Shown: positions 9,686 to 19,900 of the stretch, in pieces | How the letters are laid out: each line of letters starts with the position of its first letter | Position numbering within the stretch: position 1 is the stretch's first letter | Assembly: GCA_016932575.1 (NCBI GenBank) | Contig: JAFGCO010000029.1 | Span: 26,113 to 90,112, forward strand | Origin: a bacterium | Lineage (GTDB): Bacteria; Zhuqueibacterota; QNDG01; JAFGCO01 | Direction of reading: 5' to 3' | Length of the DNA stretch: 64,000 bases | Made by a program: the position numbers and the translations under genes | Notes under the pieces: generated by a model | The model's input: only the letters and a program-made list of their open reading frames with translations | Told to the model about the DNA's origin: nothing | The model's database searches: none

Positions 9686-12600
9686 TCAAGATGAATTTGT
9701 TCGGCTGTCATTTTTCTTTGAGGGGAACGTAAAAAAGAATGTAGCGCCTTTTTCAATCTGAGCTTCTGCCCAAATTTCACCCCCATGCCTTTGAACAATC
9801 CGTTTGACTGTAGCCAGGCCAATTCCCGTACCTTGAAAATCAAGATGCTGACGCTGAAACACATCAAACAGCCTGTCCGTATATTGCATATCGAAACCAA
9901 TACCATTGTCTCTAATATAATAAATTGTTTTATTCCCTTGTTTCTTACAGCCGAATTCAATTTTCGCTTTGGCTGTTGTTGAGGTAAATTTCCAGGCGTT
10001 ATCAATTAAATTATTCAACATCACACGCAGCAGTGTGGCATCACCGAAGATGATCATACCCGGCATCACCTTGAACGCCACGGATCGATCCGGTGCAACA
10101 TTCTTGTATTCATTGAAAATGGACTTTGACATTTTGCTTATATTCACATCTTTTAAATTCATCTCACTCCGAATCAAACGTGACAGCTTCAACAAACCAT
10201 CGATCAAACGTCCCATCTGCTGACTGGCATGCTGAATTCGTTTCAGATAATCTTTCCCTGTATCATCCAGCTTGTTTATATAATCATCCAGCAGTGCTTG
10301 ACTGAACCCGTTCATACTCCGAAGCGGTGCACGAAGATCGTGCGATACAGAATAGGCAAAGGCTTCCAGTTCACGATTGGCAGTTAAAAGATCCGCCGTT
10401 CGCTCTTCGACTTTACGTTCCAAATCTTCATTCAGGGCTCGTATTTCTTTCTGTGCCCTTTTCAGCTTTGCAAGCTGGTTCTGTGCCTTTTTCTCTGCAC
10501 ATCTGCGCTCATTCACCTGTATCTGAAGCTGATCATTGACTGCCTGCAATTGTTTGTTCTGCCGTGTGAAATGATGCGTCCTGATCCGAAAAACGACCGC
10601 CCCTGCAAGCAGTATGGTCATAATCACCAGCAGACGAAACCACAGGGTTTGTATAAACGGGGGTGTCACAATAATTCGGAGCGATGCGCCTTTCATGTTC
10701 CAGATGCCATGATTATTTGATCCGCGTATTTTTAAAGTGTAGGTTCCCGGATCCAGGTTTGTAAAAGTAACAGACCGCTTCTTTTCGATGTCATGCCAAT
10801 CGTGATCAAAACCTTCCAGAAAATAGGCATATTGATTGTCCTCGCTTGACAGAAAATTTAAAGCGGCAAACTCAAACGTCAGCACCGACTGATCATATGC
10901 CAGCGTAATCTCATTGGTTTCTGAAATTGGTTTCTGAAGAACAGATCCGTTTTTATCAGGCCAAACCGGCCGGTTATTGATAAAAAAGTTGCTGAACACC
11001 ACTGGCGGAATAAATGTATTGCTTTTCACTTCATCCGGAAAAAATGAAGTGACTCCCCGAATCCCTCCAAAAAAAAGTTCGCCTGAAGGATCTGCAAAAT
11101 ACGCATTATAATTGAACTGATTGCATTGCAATCCGTCATCAGAATCATAATTTTTAAACCGTTCGGTTGCCGGATCAAACCGGGAGAGTCCCTGATTGGT
11201 GCTCAGCCACAGGTTCCCTTTCAGATCCTCCAAAATTCCATAGATTGTATTATTCGCCAATCCGTCATTCTCATTATAGGCCACAAACGTACCGGAGTCA
11301 CGATCCATCAAATTCAAGCCGCCTCCAAGTGTTCCTATCCAGAATCGGCCCCGGTTATCTTCAAATATCGATTGAATAAATGAATTGCTCAAACTTGTTG
11401 AATCCCGCGGATTATGCACATATTGAACAAATGATTCGGATTCGGGATCGAAACGGTTTAATCCACAAAATGTGCCGATCCAAATCACACCGGTCCGATC
11501 TTCATATATGACTTTACAATCAAAATGACTGAGGCTGGTTGAATCACCTTCATTAAAGTGATACTGGTCAAAACGATCATCAGACCGCCTTAAAACACTC
11601 ACACCAATATGGGTTGCACACCACAAATCACCATTTCGATCTTCCACAATTGAGTAAATATCATTATTGGAAATACTGCCTGGATCACTCGGATTGTGAC
11701 AATAATATCTGAACCCCCCCTCGGCCGGATTATAATAATTCAATCCGCCGTTAAACGTACCAAACCATAAAATGCCATGTTTATCTTTAAGAATCACTTT
11801 AATATTGTTGGAATGGATGCTATAAGGATTTTCGGGATCATACATAAAATAGGTGTACTGCCCTGTTTGATGACCAAGCAAATTAATGCCCCCGGTTTCG
11901 GTACCAAACCACAGGTCGCCTTCATTATGCCGATAGATTGCATAAACAACCGGGCTGTTTAAAAAACGGGAATCATTTGAGAGGAAGCTGTAATGATGAA
12001 AAGCAGCCTTATAGGGACTGTAATGATTCACGCCTCCCCTTGTGCCAATCCACACATCTCCAATTTCATCTTGAAAAATACACTGAACCGACTGGTGATT
12101 TAAACTGTACTGCCCTTCAGTGCCGGGTTTATGTAAAGTCATATCTTCCAGATTTTTGTCAATGATATAAAGCCCCTGTCGGCTACCTATCCACATATTC
12201 CCGTCAGTATCTTCAAAGAAAGCACGTACTGTATAAATAAGTTCTCCAGTCGGACCTCTCAAATGCCGGAGATGTCCGTTCTCAGGATTATATATATATA
12301 ATCCTCTCATATTGGTCCCTACCCATAATCTTCCCTGTTTATCTTCGGTAATTGAATACACACTGAGACCATCAGGCTTGAATTTTGAGAAAGCCCGAAT
12401 GTGTTTAATTTTACCCGTTTGCATATTCATGCAATCCACGCCGGCTCCAAGAATACCAATCCATAACTGATTCTGCGAATCAATATGGAGTGCCTGAATC
12501 TCATTTCCTGCAATTGAGGACACATTTGTGGAATCATGAAAATAGTGTTGAAAACATTGGGTATCGAAATCATAAAAATTCAGTCCGTTTCGCGTTGCGA

Positions 12601-13051
12601 TCCAGAGTCCCTGATCAGATTTAACAACTTGATTGATATTATTGCAAGTCAGACCGCATGAATCATCCGGATGATACTGATAGTGAATAAATGAATCCTT
12701 TTCAGGATTATAGATATTTAATCCACCCGCATCTGTGCCGATCCAAATGCGATTCAGATGGTCTTCCTGAATATCACGGATCAGGTTATAACTGAGACTG
12801 CCTGAATTTTCATTGTCATGCTGATAAACAGTAAATTCGTATCCGTTATAACGATTTAATCCATCATTCGTCCCAAACCATAAATATCCCCGGCTATCTT
12901 TAAAAATCACATTCACTTTGCTGTGTGACAATCCATTATCAATGGTCAGATGATCAAACCGCAAATGCACCGGCTTTGTATTGCCCATCGAATGGATGAA
13001 CAGAAACAAGATAATTTGATAAACAGGATATGACCTTCTTTTCAGGGACAT
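9686..13051 (-). CDS. Reg_prop/Y_Y_Y periplasmic sensor histidine kinase
   Basis: 1121 residues. An N-terminal signal/anchor is followed by a roughly 680-residue periplasmic double propeller built of Reg_prop repeats (LWFGTNDGLNRYNG, IWIGTDAGGLNIYN and so on). Next come a Y_Y_Y Ig-like domain at about 735-795 (YAYFLEGFDHDW, FTNLDPGTYTLKIRGSN), one membrane helix at about 803-822, a coiled coil, and HisKA with His904 (SVSHDLRAPLRSM). The HATPase shows NNLIDNAWKF (1013-1022), DNGIGF and [10 protein letters not shown]. Unlike the Bacteroides hybrid regulators there is no receiver or AraC output, so the signal must go to separate receivers such as the neighbouring ones. Reg_prop sensors usually read glycans; the ligand here is unknown. 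Confidence 0.92.
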   Translation of the reverse strand: MSLKRRSYPVYQIILFLFIHSMGNTKPVHLRFDHLTIDNGLSHSKVNVIFKDSRGYLWFGTNDGLNRYNGYEFTVYQHDNENSGSLSYNLIRDIQEDHLNRIWIGTDAGGLNIYNPEKDSFIHYQYHPDDSCGLTCNNINQVVKSDQGLWIATRNGLNFYDFDTQCFQHYFHDSTNVSSIAGNEIQALHIDSQNQLWIGILGAGVDCMNMQTGKIKHIRAFSKFKPDGLSVYSITEDKQGRLWVGTNMRGLYIYNPENGHLRHLRGPTGELIYTVRAFFEDTDGNMWIGSRQGLYIIDKNLEDMTLHKPGTEGQYSLNHQSVQCIFQDEIGDVWIGTRGGVNHYSPYKAAFHHYSFLSNDSRFLNSPVVYAIYRHNEGDLWFGTETGGINLLGHQTGQYTYFMYDPENPYSIHSNNIKVILKDKHGILWFGTFNGGLNYYNPAEGGFRYYCHNPSDPGSISNNDIYSIVEDRNGDLWCATHIGVSVLRRSDDRFDQYHFNEGDSTSLSHFDCKVIYEDRTGVIWIGTFCGLNRFDPESESFVQYVHNPRDSTSLSNSFIQSIFEDNRGRFWIGTLGGGLNLMDRDSGTFVAYNENDGLANNTIYGILEDLKGNLWLSTNQGLSRFDPATERFKNYDSDDGLQCNQFNYNAYFADPSGELFFGGIRGVTSFFPDEVKSNTFIPPVVFSNFFINNRPVWPDKNGSVLQKPISETNEITLAYDQSVLTFEFAALNFLSSEDNQYAYFLEGFDHDWHDIEKKRSVTFTNLDPGTYTLKIRGSNNHGIWNMKGASLRIIVTPPFIQTLWFRLLVIMTILLAGAVVFRIRTHHFTRQNKQLQAVNDQLQIQVNERRCAEKKAQNQLAKLKRAQKEIRALNEDLERKVEERTADLLTANRELEAFAYSVSHDLRAPLRSMNGFSQALLDDYINKLDDTGKDYLKRIQHASQQMGRLIDGLLKLSRLIRSEMNLKDVNISKMSKSIFNEYKNVAPDRSVAFKVMPGMIIFGDATLLRVMLNNLIDNAWKFTSTTAKAKIEFGCKKQGNKTIYYIRDNGIGFDMQYTDRLFDVFQRQHLDFQGTGIGLATVKRIVQRHGGEIWAEAQIEKGATFFFTFPSKKNDSRTNSS

Positions 13052-13120
13052 AAAAAATACCTGCTTTCTTGTTCACTGACAAAATATTTTTTTTAACCAA
13101 TATAATGATCAAGTTCCTGT

Positions 13121-13567
13121 TTAATGTCCTTTAGGTACTTCATTCAGCAAGGCCCAATATAAAGCCAGCTGCTCCACAGCCTGCTGAAACTGAATAAAAT
13201 CGACTGGTTTTCGTACATAGCTGTTTGCACCCAGCTTGTAACTTTCGATAAGGTCCCGCTCCTCGTCTGAAGACGTTAAAATCACCACAGGCAGCCACTT
13301 TGTTCGCTCGTCTGCACGAATGCGCCTCAGTACTTCAAGCCCGTTTACCTTAGGCAATTTAATATCGAGCATAACGATCACAGGCATGACATTCAAATCG
13401 CGTTTTGCATACTCGCCTTCACCAAAAAGATAATCCAGTGCTTCCGAACCGTCACGGACCACTATCACATCATTAAGAATGTGATGCTTTTTCAATGTCC
13501 GGATTGTCAGTTCCTCATCATCGGGATTGTCTTCAACCAATAAAATACTTTTATTGTCCGCCATCAT
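13121..13567 (-). CDS. stand-alone response regulator (CheY/Rcp1-like receiver)
   Basis: 148 residues, one receiver domain and no output domain. Acidic pocket EDNPDD near residue 12, phosphoacceptor Asp68 (VMLDIKLPK), Thr/Ser at 98-100 (ILTSS) and Lys120 (VRKPVDF). The length and the DYLFGEGEY insert resemble the Rcp1 type that partners with phytochrome-like kinases. It lies between two Reg_prop kinases with 15 bp to the upstream one, so it is probably their phosphate acceptor. GGAGG is 3 nt from the first ATG and 6 nt from the second, so translation may start one codon later (13564). Confidence 0.93.
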   Translation of the reverse strand: MMADNKSILLVEDNPDDEELTIRTLKKHHILNDVIVVRDGSEALDYLFGEGEYAKRDLNVMPVIVMLDIKLPKVNGLEVLRRIRADERTKWLPVVILTSSDEERDLIESYKLGANSYVRKPVDFIQFQQAVEQLALYWALLNEVPKGH

Positions 13568-13582
13568 TCTCCTCCATTTTGA

Positions 13583-16500
13583 TTAATGCGTTTTTTTAGT
13601 ATTTAGGGTAAAATAAAAGCTTGCTCCCTTTCCTACCTTCCCTTCTGCCCAGACACGCCCCCCATGCCTCTGTACAATCCGTTTTACAGTGGCCAGTCCG
13701 ATACCTGTGCCTTCATAATCTTCATGGTGCCTCTGAAATACATCGAACAGATGGCTTGCATAACTCATGTCAAAGCCAATACCGTTATCTCGAAAATAAT
13801 AGACTGTCTGTCCATTCTTTTCGTCGCATCCAAAAATAATTTTTGCGTCTGATACCTTTGATGTAAATTTCCATGCATTGTCAATCAAATTCGTCAGAAG
13901 CACTCTGATCAGCGATGGATCACTTTCGGTCATCATACCTTCCTGAATTTCCAGCTTCATGGATCGATCTGGCATGATTTGCCGATACTCTTCTGCAATG
14001 GATCGCGCCATATCGCTGATATTCACTGATCGGACATGCATTTCATTCCGGGCAAGACGGGACAATTTCAGCAAACCATCAATGAGATGACTCATGCGCT
14101 GACTGGCATTGCTGATACGCTGTAAATAATCAATCCCCCTTTCATCCAGTTTTTTCTGATAGTCATCAATCAGGACCTGGCTGAAGCCGTCCATGCTTCT
14201 GAGGGGTGTTCGAAGATCATGTGAGACAGAATAACTGAATGACTCCAGATCTTCATTGGATTGTTTTAACGCTTCGGCATACTTTTGGATAGACATTTTT
14301 TGCTGTTCCAGTTCTTGATTGGCGACTTGTAAATCCTTGGTCCGCTCAGTCACCTGATGTTCCAGGGTTTTTCCCTGTTTTTTAATCTGAAAAAATCTAT
14401 ATTCAAAAATACCGAATATCACTGCCGCTAAAAAAATTATCATCAATATCCGAAACCACCAGCACTGCCAAAACGGCGGTTGAATAATAATACAGACCGA
14501 AGCACCTGTTTCGTTCCAAACTCCGTCATTGTTAGTTCCCTTCACATAAAAGGTATATTTCCCCGGATTGATATTGGTATACGCCGCGCTTCGTCTGTTC
14601 CCGACATAACGCCATGACGCATCAAATCCCTCCAGCTTATACGCATACTGATTCTTTTCAGGCATTGTAAAATCTACGACAGCAAAATCAAATGAAAAAC
14701 TCGATTGCTGGTAAGACAAATGTACTTCCCTGGTTTCTGAAATATGGCTTTGAAGCGGAGAATTCTCCATGCCAACCAGCATGGGTTTGTTAAATATATA
14801 AAAATTTGTGATCAGTATTTGCGGCGGTGTTGTATTCTTTGACAATTTTTCAGGATAAACACAGTTAAATCCCTTTGTTGTCCCCAGATAGACAATCCCG
14901 TTTCCCGCAGTAAATGCACTCTTTCGATTGAATTCATTGCTTTGAAAGCCGTCTGCCTTGGTAAAAATCTGGCTTTCCTCTGTTCTGGTGTTAAAACGGG
15001 CCACCCCCCTGTTGGTTGTCACCCAGAGTATGCCTGTTTTATCAAATGTCAATCCGACAATTCGATTGTCCGGCAAACCATCTTCCATGTAATAACGTTT
15101 GAAAACTCTGGCTTGTGTGTCAAATCGATTCAATCCGATTTCTGTGCCGATCCAGAGCGTCGTATCATTCTCAAAGACAAGCGTGTGCGCCGAATTATCA
15201 CTGATCGTTTTCGGGTCACCCGGATTATGGGATAATGATACAAATCGCCCCTTTTCCGGTTTAAATATACAAAATCCTGAAGCAGTGCCTATATACAGGC
15301 TCCCATCGGATCCTTCTTTGATATCATGAATCAGGTTATGGACCAATCCGCTGTTGTTTGTGTTGTACGATGTAAATGCTTGAGTTCTGCGATTAAAATG
15401 AATCAATCCCGTTCCAAAACTGCCAAGCCATAAATCGCCATGAATAGACTTCAATATACATTTAATATGGTCTTCCTGTATACCGCTGTTCAGGGTTGTA
15501 AACGATTGAAATCGTCCGGTCTTTTGATTCAATCGACACAAGCCTCCGGCCCATGTACCCACCCATATCTGATGGTGGGAATCTTCAATAATATCTAAAA
15601 CAGCGTCACTCGTTAAATTCGTTGTCTTTGAAGAATAATGATAAAACCGGTTGTTTTCTTGGTCAAAACGATTCAACCCCCCGCCATCTGTTCCTATCCA
15701 TAGTTGACCCCGATGATCTTCCATAAAATCAGTGACCACATTATGACTGAGACTTCTGGATGCACCCGGAATATGTTGATAATGTAAAATCGCTTCACTG
15801 TTTTTCAGGGAACGGTTGATTCCCCCCGAAAAAGTCCCAATCCACAAATTGTCTCTGTTATCCTGATAGATAGCATGAATAGATTCATTGTTCAGGCTGT
15901 TGGGGACATAATCATCATGACGGTAATGCCAAAAATTGTCATGAACGGAATCATACAGGCTGAGACCGCCGTTTTCTGTGCCAATCCACAAATGATTGCC
16001 CCCATCCACAAATAAGGTGAGAATATTATCGACTGTCAGACTATGCTCATCGCCCGGATCATGCATATAATGATCGATGATAAACATATCCGATGCATTC
16101 AGGCCGATTCGGAATAATCCGCGATTGCTGGCAAGCCAGATCCTGCCATCCATATCTTCGACGATATAATATATAAGGACATTTGATAAAAGACCGCTTC
16201 CTTCATACTGAAGGTTGACGGATTGAAATGTTGTATCATCATTGAACAGATACAGTCCGGTTTCAGTACTGACCCACATATTGTTTCTGCTGTCTATATA
16301 CACGTATTTCACATTGTTATCACGGAGGCTTTGCGGATCATTCGGATGATGTGTATATCTCGTCAGTGTATTCTGTTGATAATGAAAGCACAGCAGACCG
16401 ATATCCGTACCCAGCCAGAGATTGCCCAGCGTGTCTTCTGCGATCGAACACAGATTAAAATTGATGCCATACAGGGGTGATGCATGATCGTACATGGGAT

Positions 16501-16909
16501 TTATGAAATGATCTTTTCCCCAGTCATATAAGCTTATGCCTCGTGCAGTGCCGATCCACAGATTATTATGCCGATCCTCATATAAGCAATAAACAAGATT
16601 ATGCAACAGACTCGTCTGATCGCCCACAATATTTTGAAATATTTTAAAATCCATTCCGTCATACAGATTCAGACCATAATACGTACCAATCCACATCAGC
16701 CCCTTATGATCCTGAATCATGGATGTTATTGACGATGAAGACAATCCTTCATCCGGCGTGATATGCTTGAATTGTAATTGTATCGGCTGACTTTCGATAT
16801 TCAGCACGAATATAAAAAAGAACATAACTCGTGTGACGAAACGAAGCAAAATTCTTGTTTTTCTAAATAGATAATTCATAACATTACTGATCATTGAGAA
16901 TACACGCAT
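13583..16909 (-). CDS. Reg_prop/Y_Y_Y periplasmic sensor histidine kinase
   Basis: 1108 residues, a paralogue of the kinase at 9686-13051 with the same order: signal/anchor (FFFIFVLNIES), Reg_prop propellers (LWIGTDGGGLNRFD and similar), Y_Y_Y (YAYKLEGFDASW, NINPGKYTFYVKGTN), one membrane helix, coiled coil, HisKA with His897 (SVSHDLRTPLRSM), and HATPase with NLIDNAWKF, DNGIGF and [10 protein letters not shown]. The last 220 residues are nearly the same as in the paralogue, while the propellers diverge more. This fits different ligands feeding a shared output. The start is uncertain: no clear RBS, and a second Met lies at residue 11. Confidence 0.92.
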   Translation of the reverse strand: MRVFSMISNVMNYLFRKTRILLRFVTRVMFFFIFVLNIESQPIQLQFKHITPDEGLSSSSITSMIQDHKGLMWIGTYYGLNLYDGMDFKIFQNIVGDQTSLLHNLVYCLYEDRHNNLWIGTARGISLYDWGKDHFINPMYDHASPLYGINFNLCSIAEDTLGNLWLGTDIGLLCFHYQQNTLTRYTHHPNDPQSLRDNNVKYVYIDSRNNMWVSTETGLYLFNDDTTFQSVNLQYEGSGLLSNVLIYYIVEDMDGRIWLASNRGLFRIGLNASDMFIIDHYMHDPGDEHSLTVDNILTLFVDGGNHLWIGTENGGLSLYDSVHDNFWHYRHDDYVPNSLNNESIHAIYQDNRDNLWIGTFSGGINRSLKNSEAILHYQHIPGASRSLSHNVVTDFMEDHRGQLWIGTDGGGLNRFDQENNRFYHYSSKTTNLTSDAVLDIIEDSHHQIWVGTWAGGLCRLNQKTGRFQSFTTLNSGIQEDHIKCILKSIHGDLWLGSFGTGLIHFNRRTQAFTSYNTNNSGLVHNLIHDIKEGSDGSLYIGTASGFCIFKPEKGRFVSLSHNPGDPKTISDNSAHTLVFENDTTLWIGTEIGLNRFDTQARVFKRYYMEDGLPDNRIVGLTFDKTGILWVTTNRGVARFNTRTEESQIFTKADGFQSNEFNRKSAFTAGNGIVYLGTTKGFNCVYPEKLSKNTTPPQILITNFYIFNKPMLVGMENSPLQSHISETREVHLSYQQSSFSFDFAVVDFTMPEKNQYAYKLEGFDASWRYVGNRRSAAYTNINPGKYTFYVKGTNNDGVWNETGASVCIIIQPPFWQCWWFRILMIIFLAAVIFGIFEYRFFQIKKQGKTLEHQVTERTKDLQVANQELEQQKMSIQKYAEALKQSNEDLESFSYSVSHDLRTPLRSMDGFSQVLIDDYQKKLDERGIDYLQRISNASQRMSHLIDGLLKLSRLARNEMHVRSVNISDMARSIAEEYRQIMPDRSMKLEIQEGMMTESDPSLIRVLLTNLIDNAWKFTSKVSDAKIIFGCDEKNGQTVYYFRDNGIGFDMSYASHLFDVFQRHHEDYEGTGIGLATVKRIVQRHGGRVWAEGKVGKGASFYFTLNTKKTH

Positions 16910-16985
16910 TTAATTTCAATCACCGGCCAGGCTATATGGATCATCTTTTCTTACCTTTCAGAAGGAATGATTTTCATATAACATT

Positions 16986-19900
16986 CTACTTTCTTTTTAA
17001 GGCCAGTGCCAGTTTGGACAAATCTTCAATTAAAAAGCCCACTTCGCTTGAACTGGCCTTGATCGTTCTCACAATTTCCTGATTTTTCTGGTTGACAGAA
17101 GCCACATTATCCATGGCATGCTGTACCTGATAGGAAAACTCCTGCATTTGATTGACCTTATCAGCAATAGAATGCAAACGTTCCATTTCTTCTTCCACAG
17201 CTGTATAAATTTGATCGAGGGTTACCCTGCCTTCACCGGCGATCCTGGCCGACTCTTTAACATCATCCAGCCCCTGTTTGATCACCTTTTCAATTTTAGA
17301 TAAATCCGATTGCAATTCGGATATGGACTTTGAAATATCCACGGTTGATTTTGATGTGGTCCTGGCAAGATCACGGATTTCCTGGGCCACTACCATAAAT
17401 CCTTTTCCAAAATCGCCGGCTTTTGTGGCCTCTATCAATGCATTCAGGGCAAGAACATTCACCCGCGAAGCAACATCATCAATGAACAGGATAATTTCAT
17501 CAATATGCGCGGAATATTGCATCATGCTTTTCATAATATCCCAGCTGGCGTAGACGTTTTTTTCTATATTTTCCATATAATCAAGTGTCGCCTGTATGGA
17601 CTGGGTTCCCGATGCAACGGCCTGAACGGTTTTCTCAGCGGCAACACTGCTTTTTTTGGTTTCATAGGTTACATTGCGAATGGTGGAAAGAAACGACTCG
17701 ACGATTGATTTTGTTTTATCGATGAAATTCGTTTGAGACATCGATCCGTCTTTCATATCATTCATAGCCCTGTCCACCTGCATAAAAACCTGGCTCACCA
17801 GACTCGAATGAAATACCACGGTCTTTCCTGTCTCTGAAAGTTTTTCATAAGAAGCTTCAACCTGCTTTTTCTGCTGTTCCACTTCGATGGTGCGTTCCCG
17901 TACCTCCATCTCCAGTTTTCTTCGATGGGTGTGATGGCTTCTAACCCGCCATTTATATAACATAAAAAGGATAAGGCCGATCAGCAGTGCAACACATAAA
18001 CGGAACCACCATGTTTCCCAGAAGGGGGGTTCAATGATAATATCCACAGATACCCCTGTTTCATTCCAAACGCCATCATTGTTGGACGCCATAACGATAA
18101 ATGAATACTCTCCGGGATCGAGATTCGTATAGGTGGCGGAGCGTTTTGTTCCGACATAATTCCAGTCGTCGAAATCGGATCCGGCCAGACGATAAGCGTA
18201 CTGATTCTTTTCAGGAAAAATGTAGTTCAAAGCGGCAAATTCAAAAGAAATCACATTTTGTTTATATGACAACCGGATATGCTTGACTTCACTGATATGG
18301 GCATTTAATGGAGAATTATCCCCTATAGGAACCGGTCTGTTGAAAATCTGAAAATCAGTAAAAACAATGGGCGGCACATACGTGTTGTGAGTTAATTCTG
18401 ATGGATGGAATACATTAAATCCGTTAACCCCTCCAAAATAAATATCTCCATGACTGCTTTTAAAATGGCTGCATTGATAAAATTCATTTCCCTGCAGACC
18501 ATCCGAGATATCATAGTTTTTAAATTCCCCGGTTTTTGGATCATACCGGGAGATCCCCTTATTCGTACTGAGCCAGAGATTTCCATGATCATCCTCACGA
18601 AGCCCTTTGATTGCATCATTGGGCAAGCCGTCTTTGATATAAAATCGGGTGAATGTTTCTGTATCCCGATGGAACCGGTTTAATCCACCGGTCGTGCCAA
18701 CCCATAATGTTGAATCACTGGCTTCGAGAATGGTCAATACCCAGCCCTTGCTGATACTGGTGGTATCTTCTTCATCATGCCGGAAGGTCACAATACTCCG
18801 AGTTTCAGGATCGAGACAGTTGAGCCCCAGATCCCCGCCAATCCAAAGCTTTCCAAATGCATCCTCGATGACCACCCGAATGTGGTCGTCCGTAAGCTGG
18901 CTGTTCTGAATCGTAAAATTGATAAATCGGTTATTATCAAATTCAAGGCAGCTTACACCACCCCAGAAGGCACCGATCCACAATCGGCCCTTCCTGTCTT
19001 CGATGATACTGAAAACATTATTGCTGCTTAATCCGCTGTTTTCACGTGTATATTGCCTAGACCGTCCGGTTTTACGGTCAAACAAGTTCAAACCACCGGC
19101 CCAGGTACCTATCCAGCATCGGCCACGGCTGTCTTCGAATATCGAAAGCACCGAATTGCTGCTTAACTGACTGTTCCGGGTATCATAATGATTAAATGTT
19201 CCGTCTTCTTCATCAAAAATATTCAGTCCTCCGCCATCTGTTCCAATCCATAAATCACCTTGAGAATCTTCAAAAAAGGATGTCACAGAATTGTGGCTCA
19301 GACTTTGATCGTTCCCGGGATTATGTTGATAGTGCCTGAATCCTCCGCCAAACTGCGGCAGCAGATTGATACCTCCGGCAAAGGTCCCTATCCAGAAGTT
19401 GCCTGTCCGGTCCTCGTAAATCGACCAGATAGAATTGTGGCTGAGACTTTTCTTATCAAACACGTCGGATGTGTAATGCTGAAAAGCACCCGTCTCTTTA
19501 TTAAAAACGTTTAGTCCCTCATTTTCAGTTCCGATCCATAAACGATTCTGCTGATCCTCCCGGATGGTAAATACAGCATTACCGCATAAACTGTTTGCAT
19601 TCCAGGTATTATGACGGTAACGGGATTGTTTAAAATTGCCCAGCGAATCGATGCGAACCCGAATAAGTCCATCGCCGTGCGTACAGATCCAGATATCTCC
19701 GTCCTGGTCCTCCAGCACACTTCGGATGATAAAATCACCAAACCGTTTAAACCTGACGAATTGCTGGTTATTGACACGGTATAAATCCACATGACCGTGC
19801 CATGAGCCAATCCAGACATAATCTCTGCTGTCACAATAAACTGTATATAGATCGTTGCTGCTAAGGCTGTTTGGATCATCCGGTATTTGTTTAAACCGAA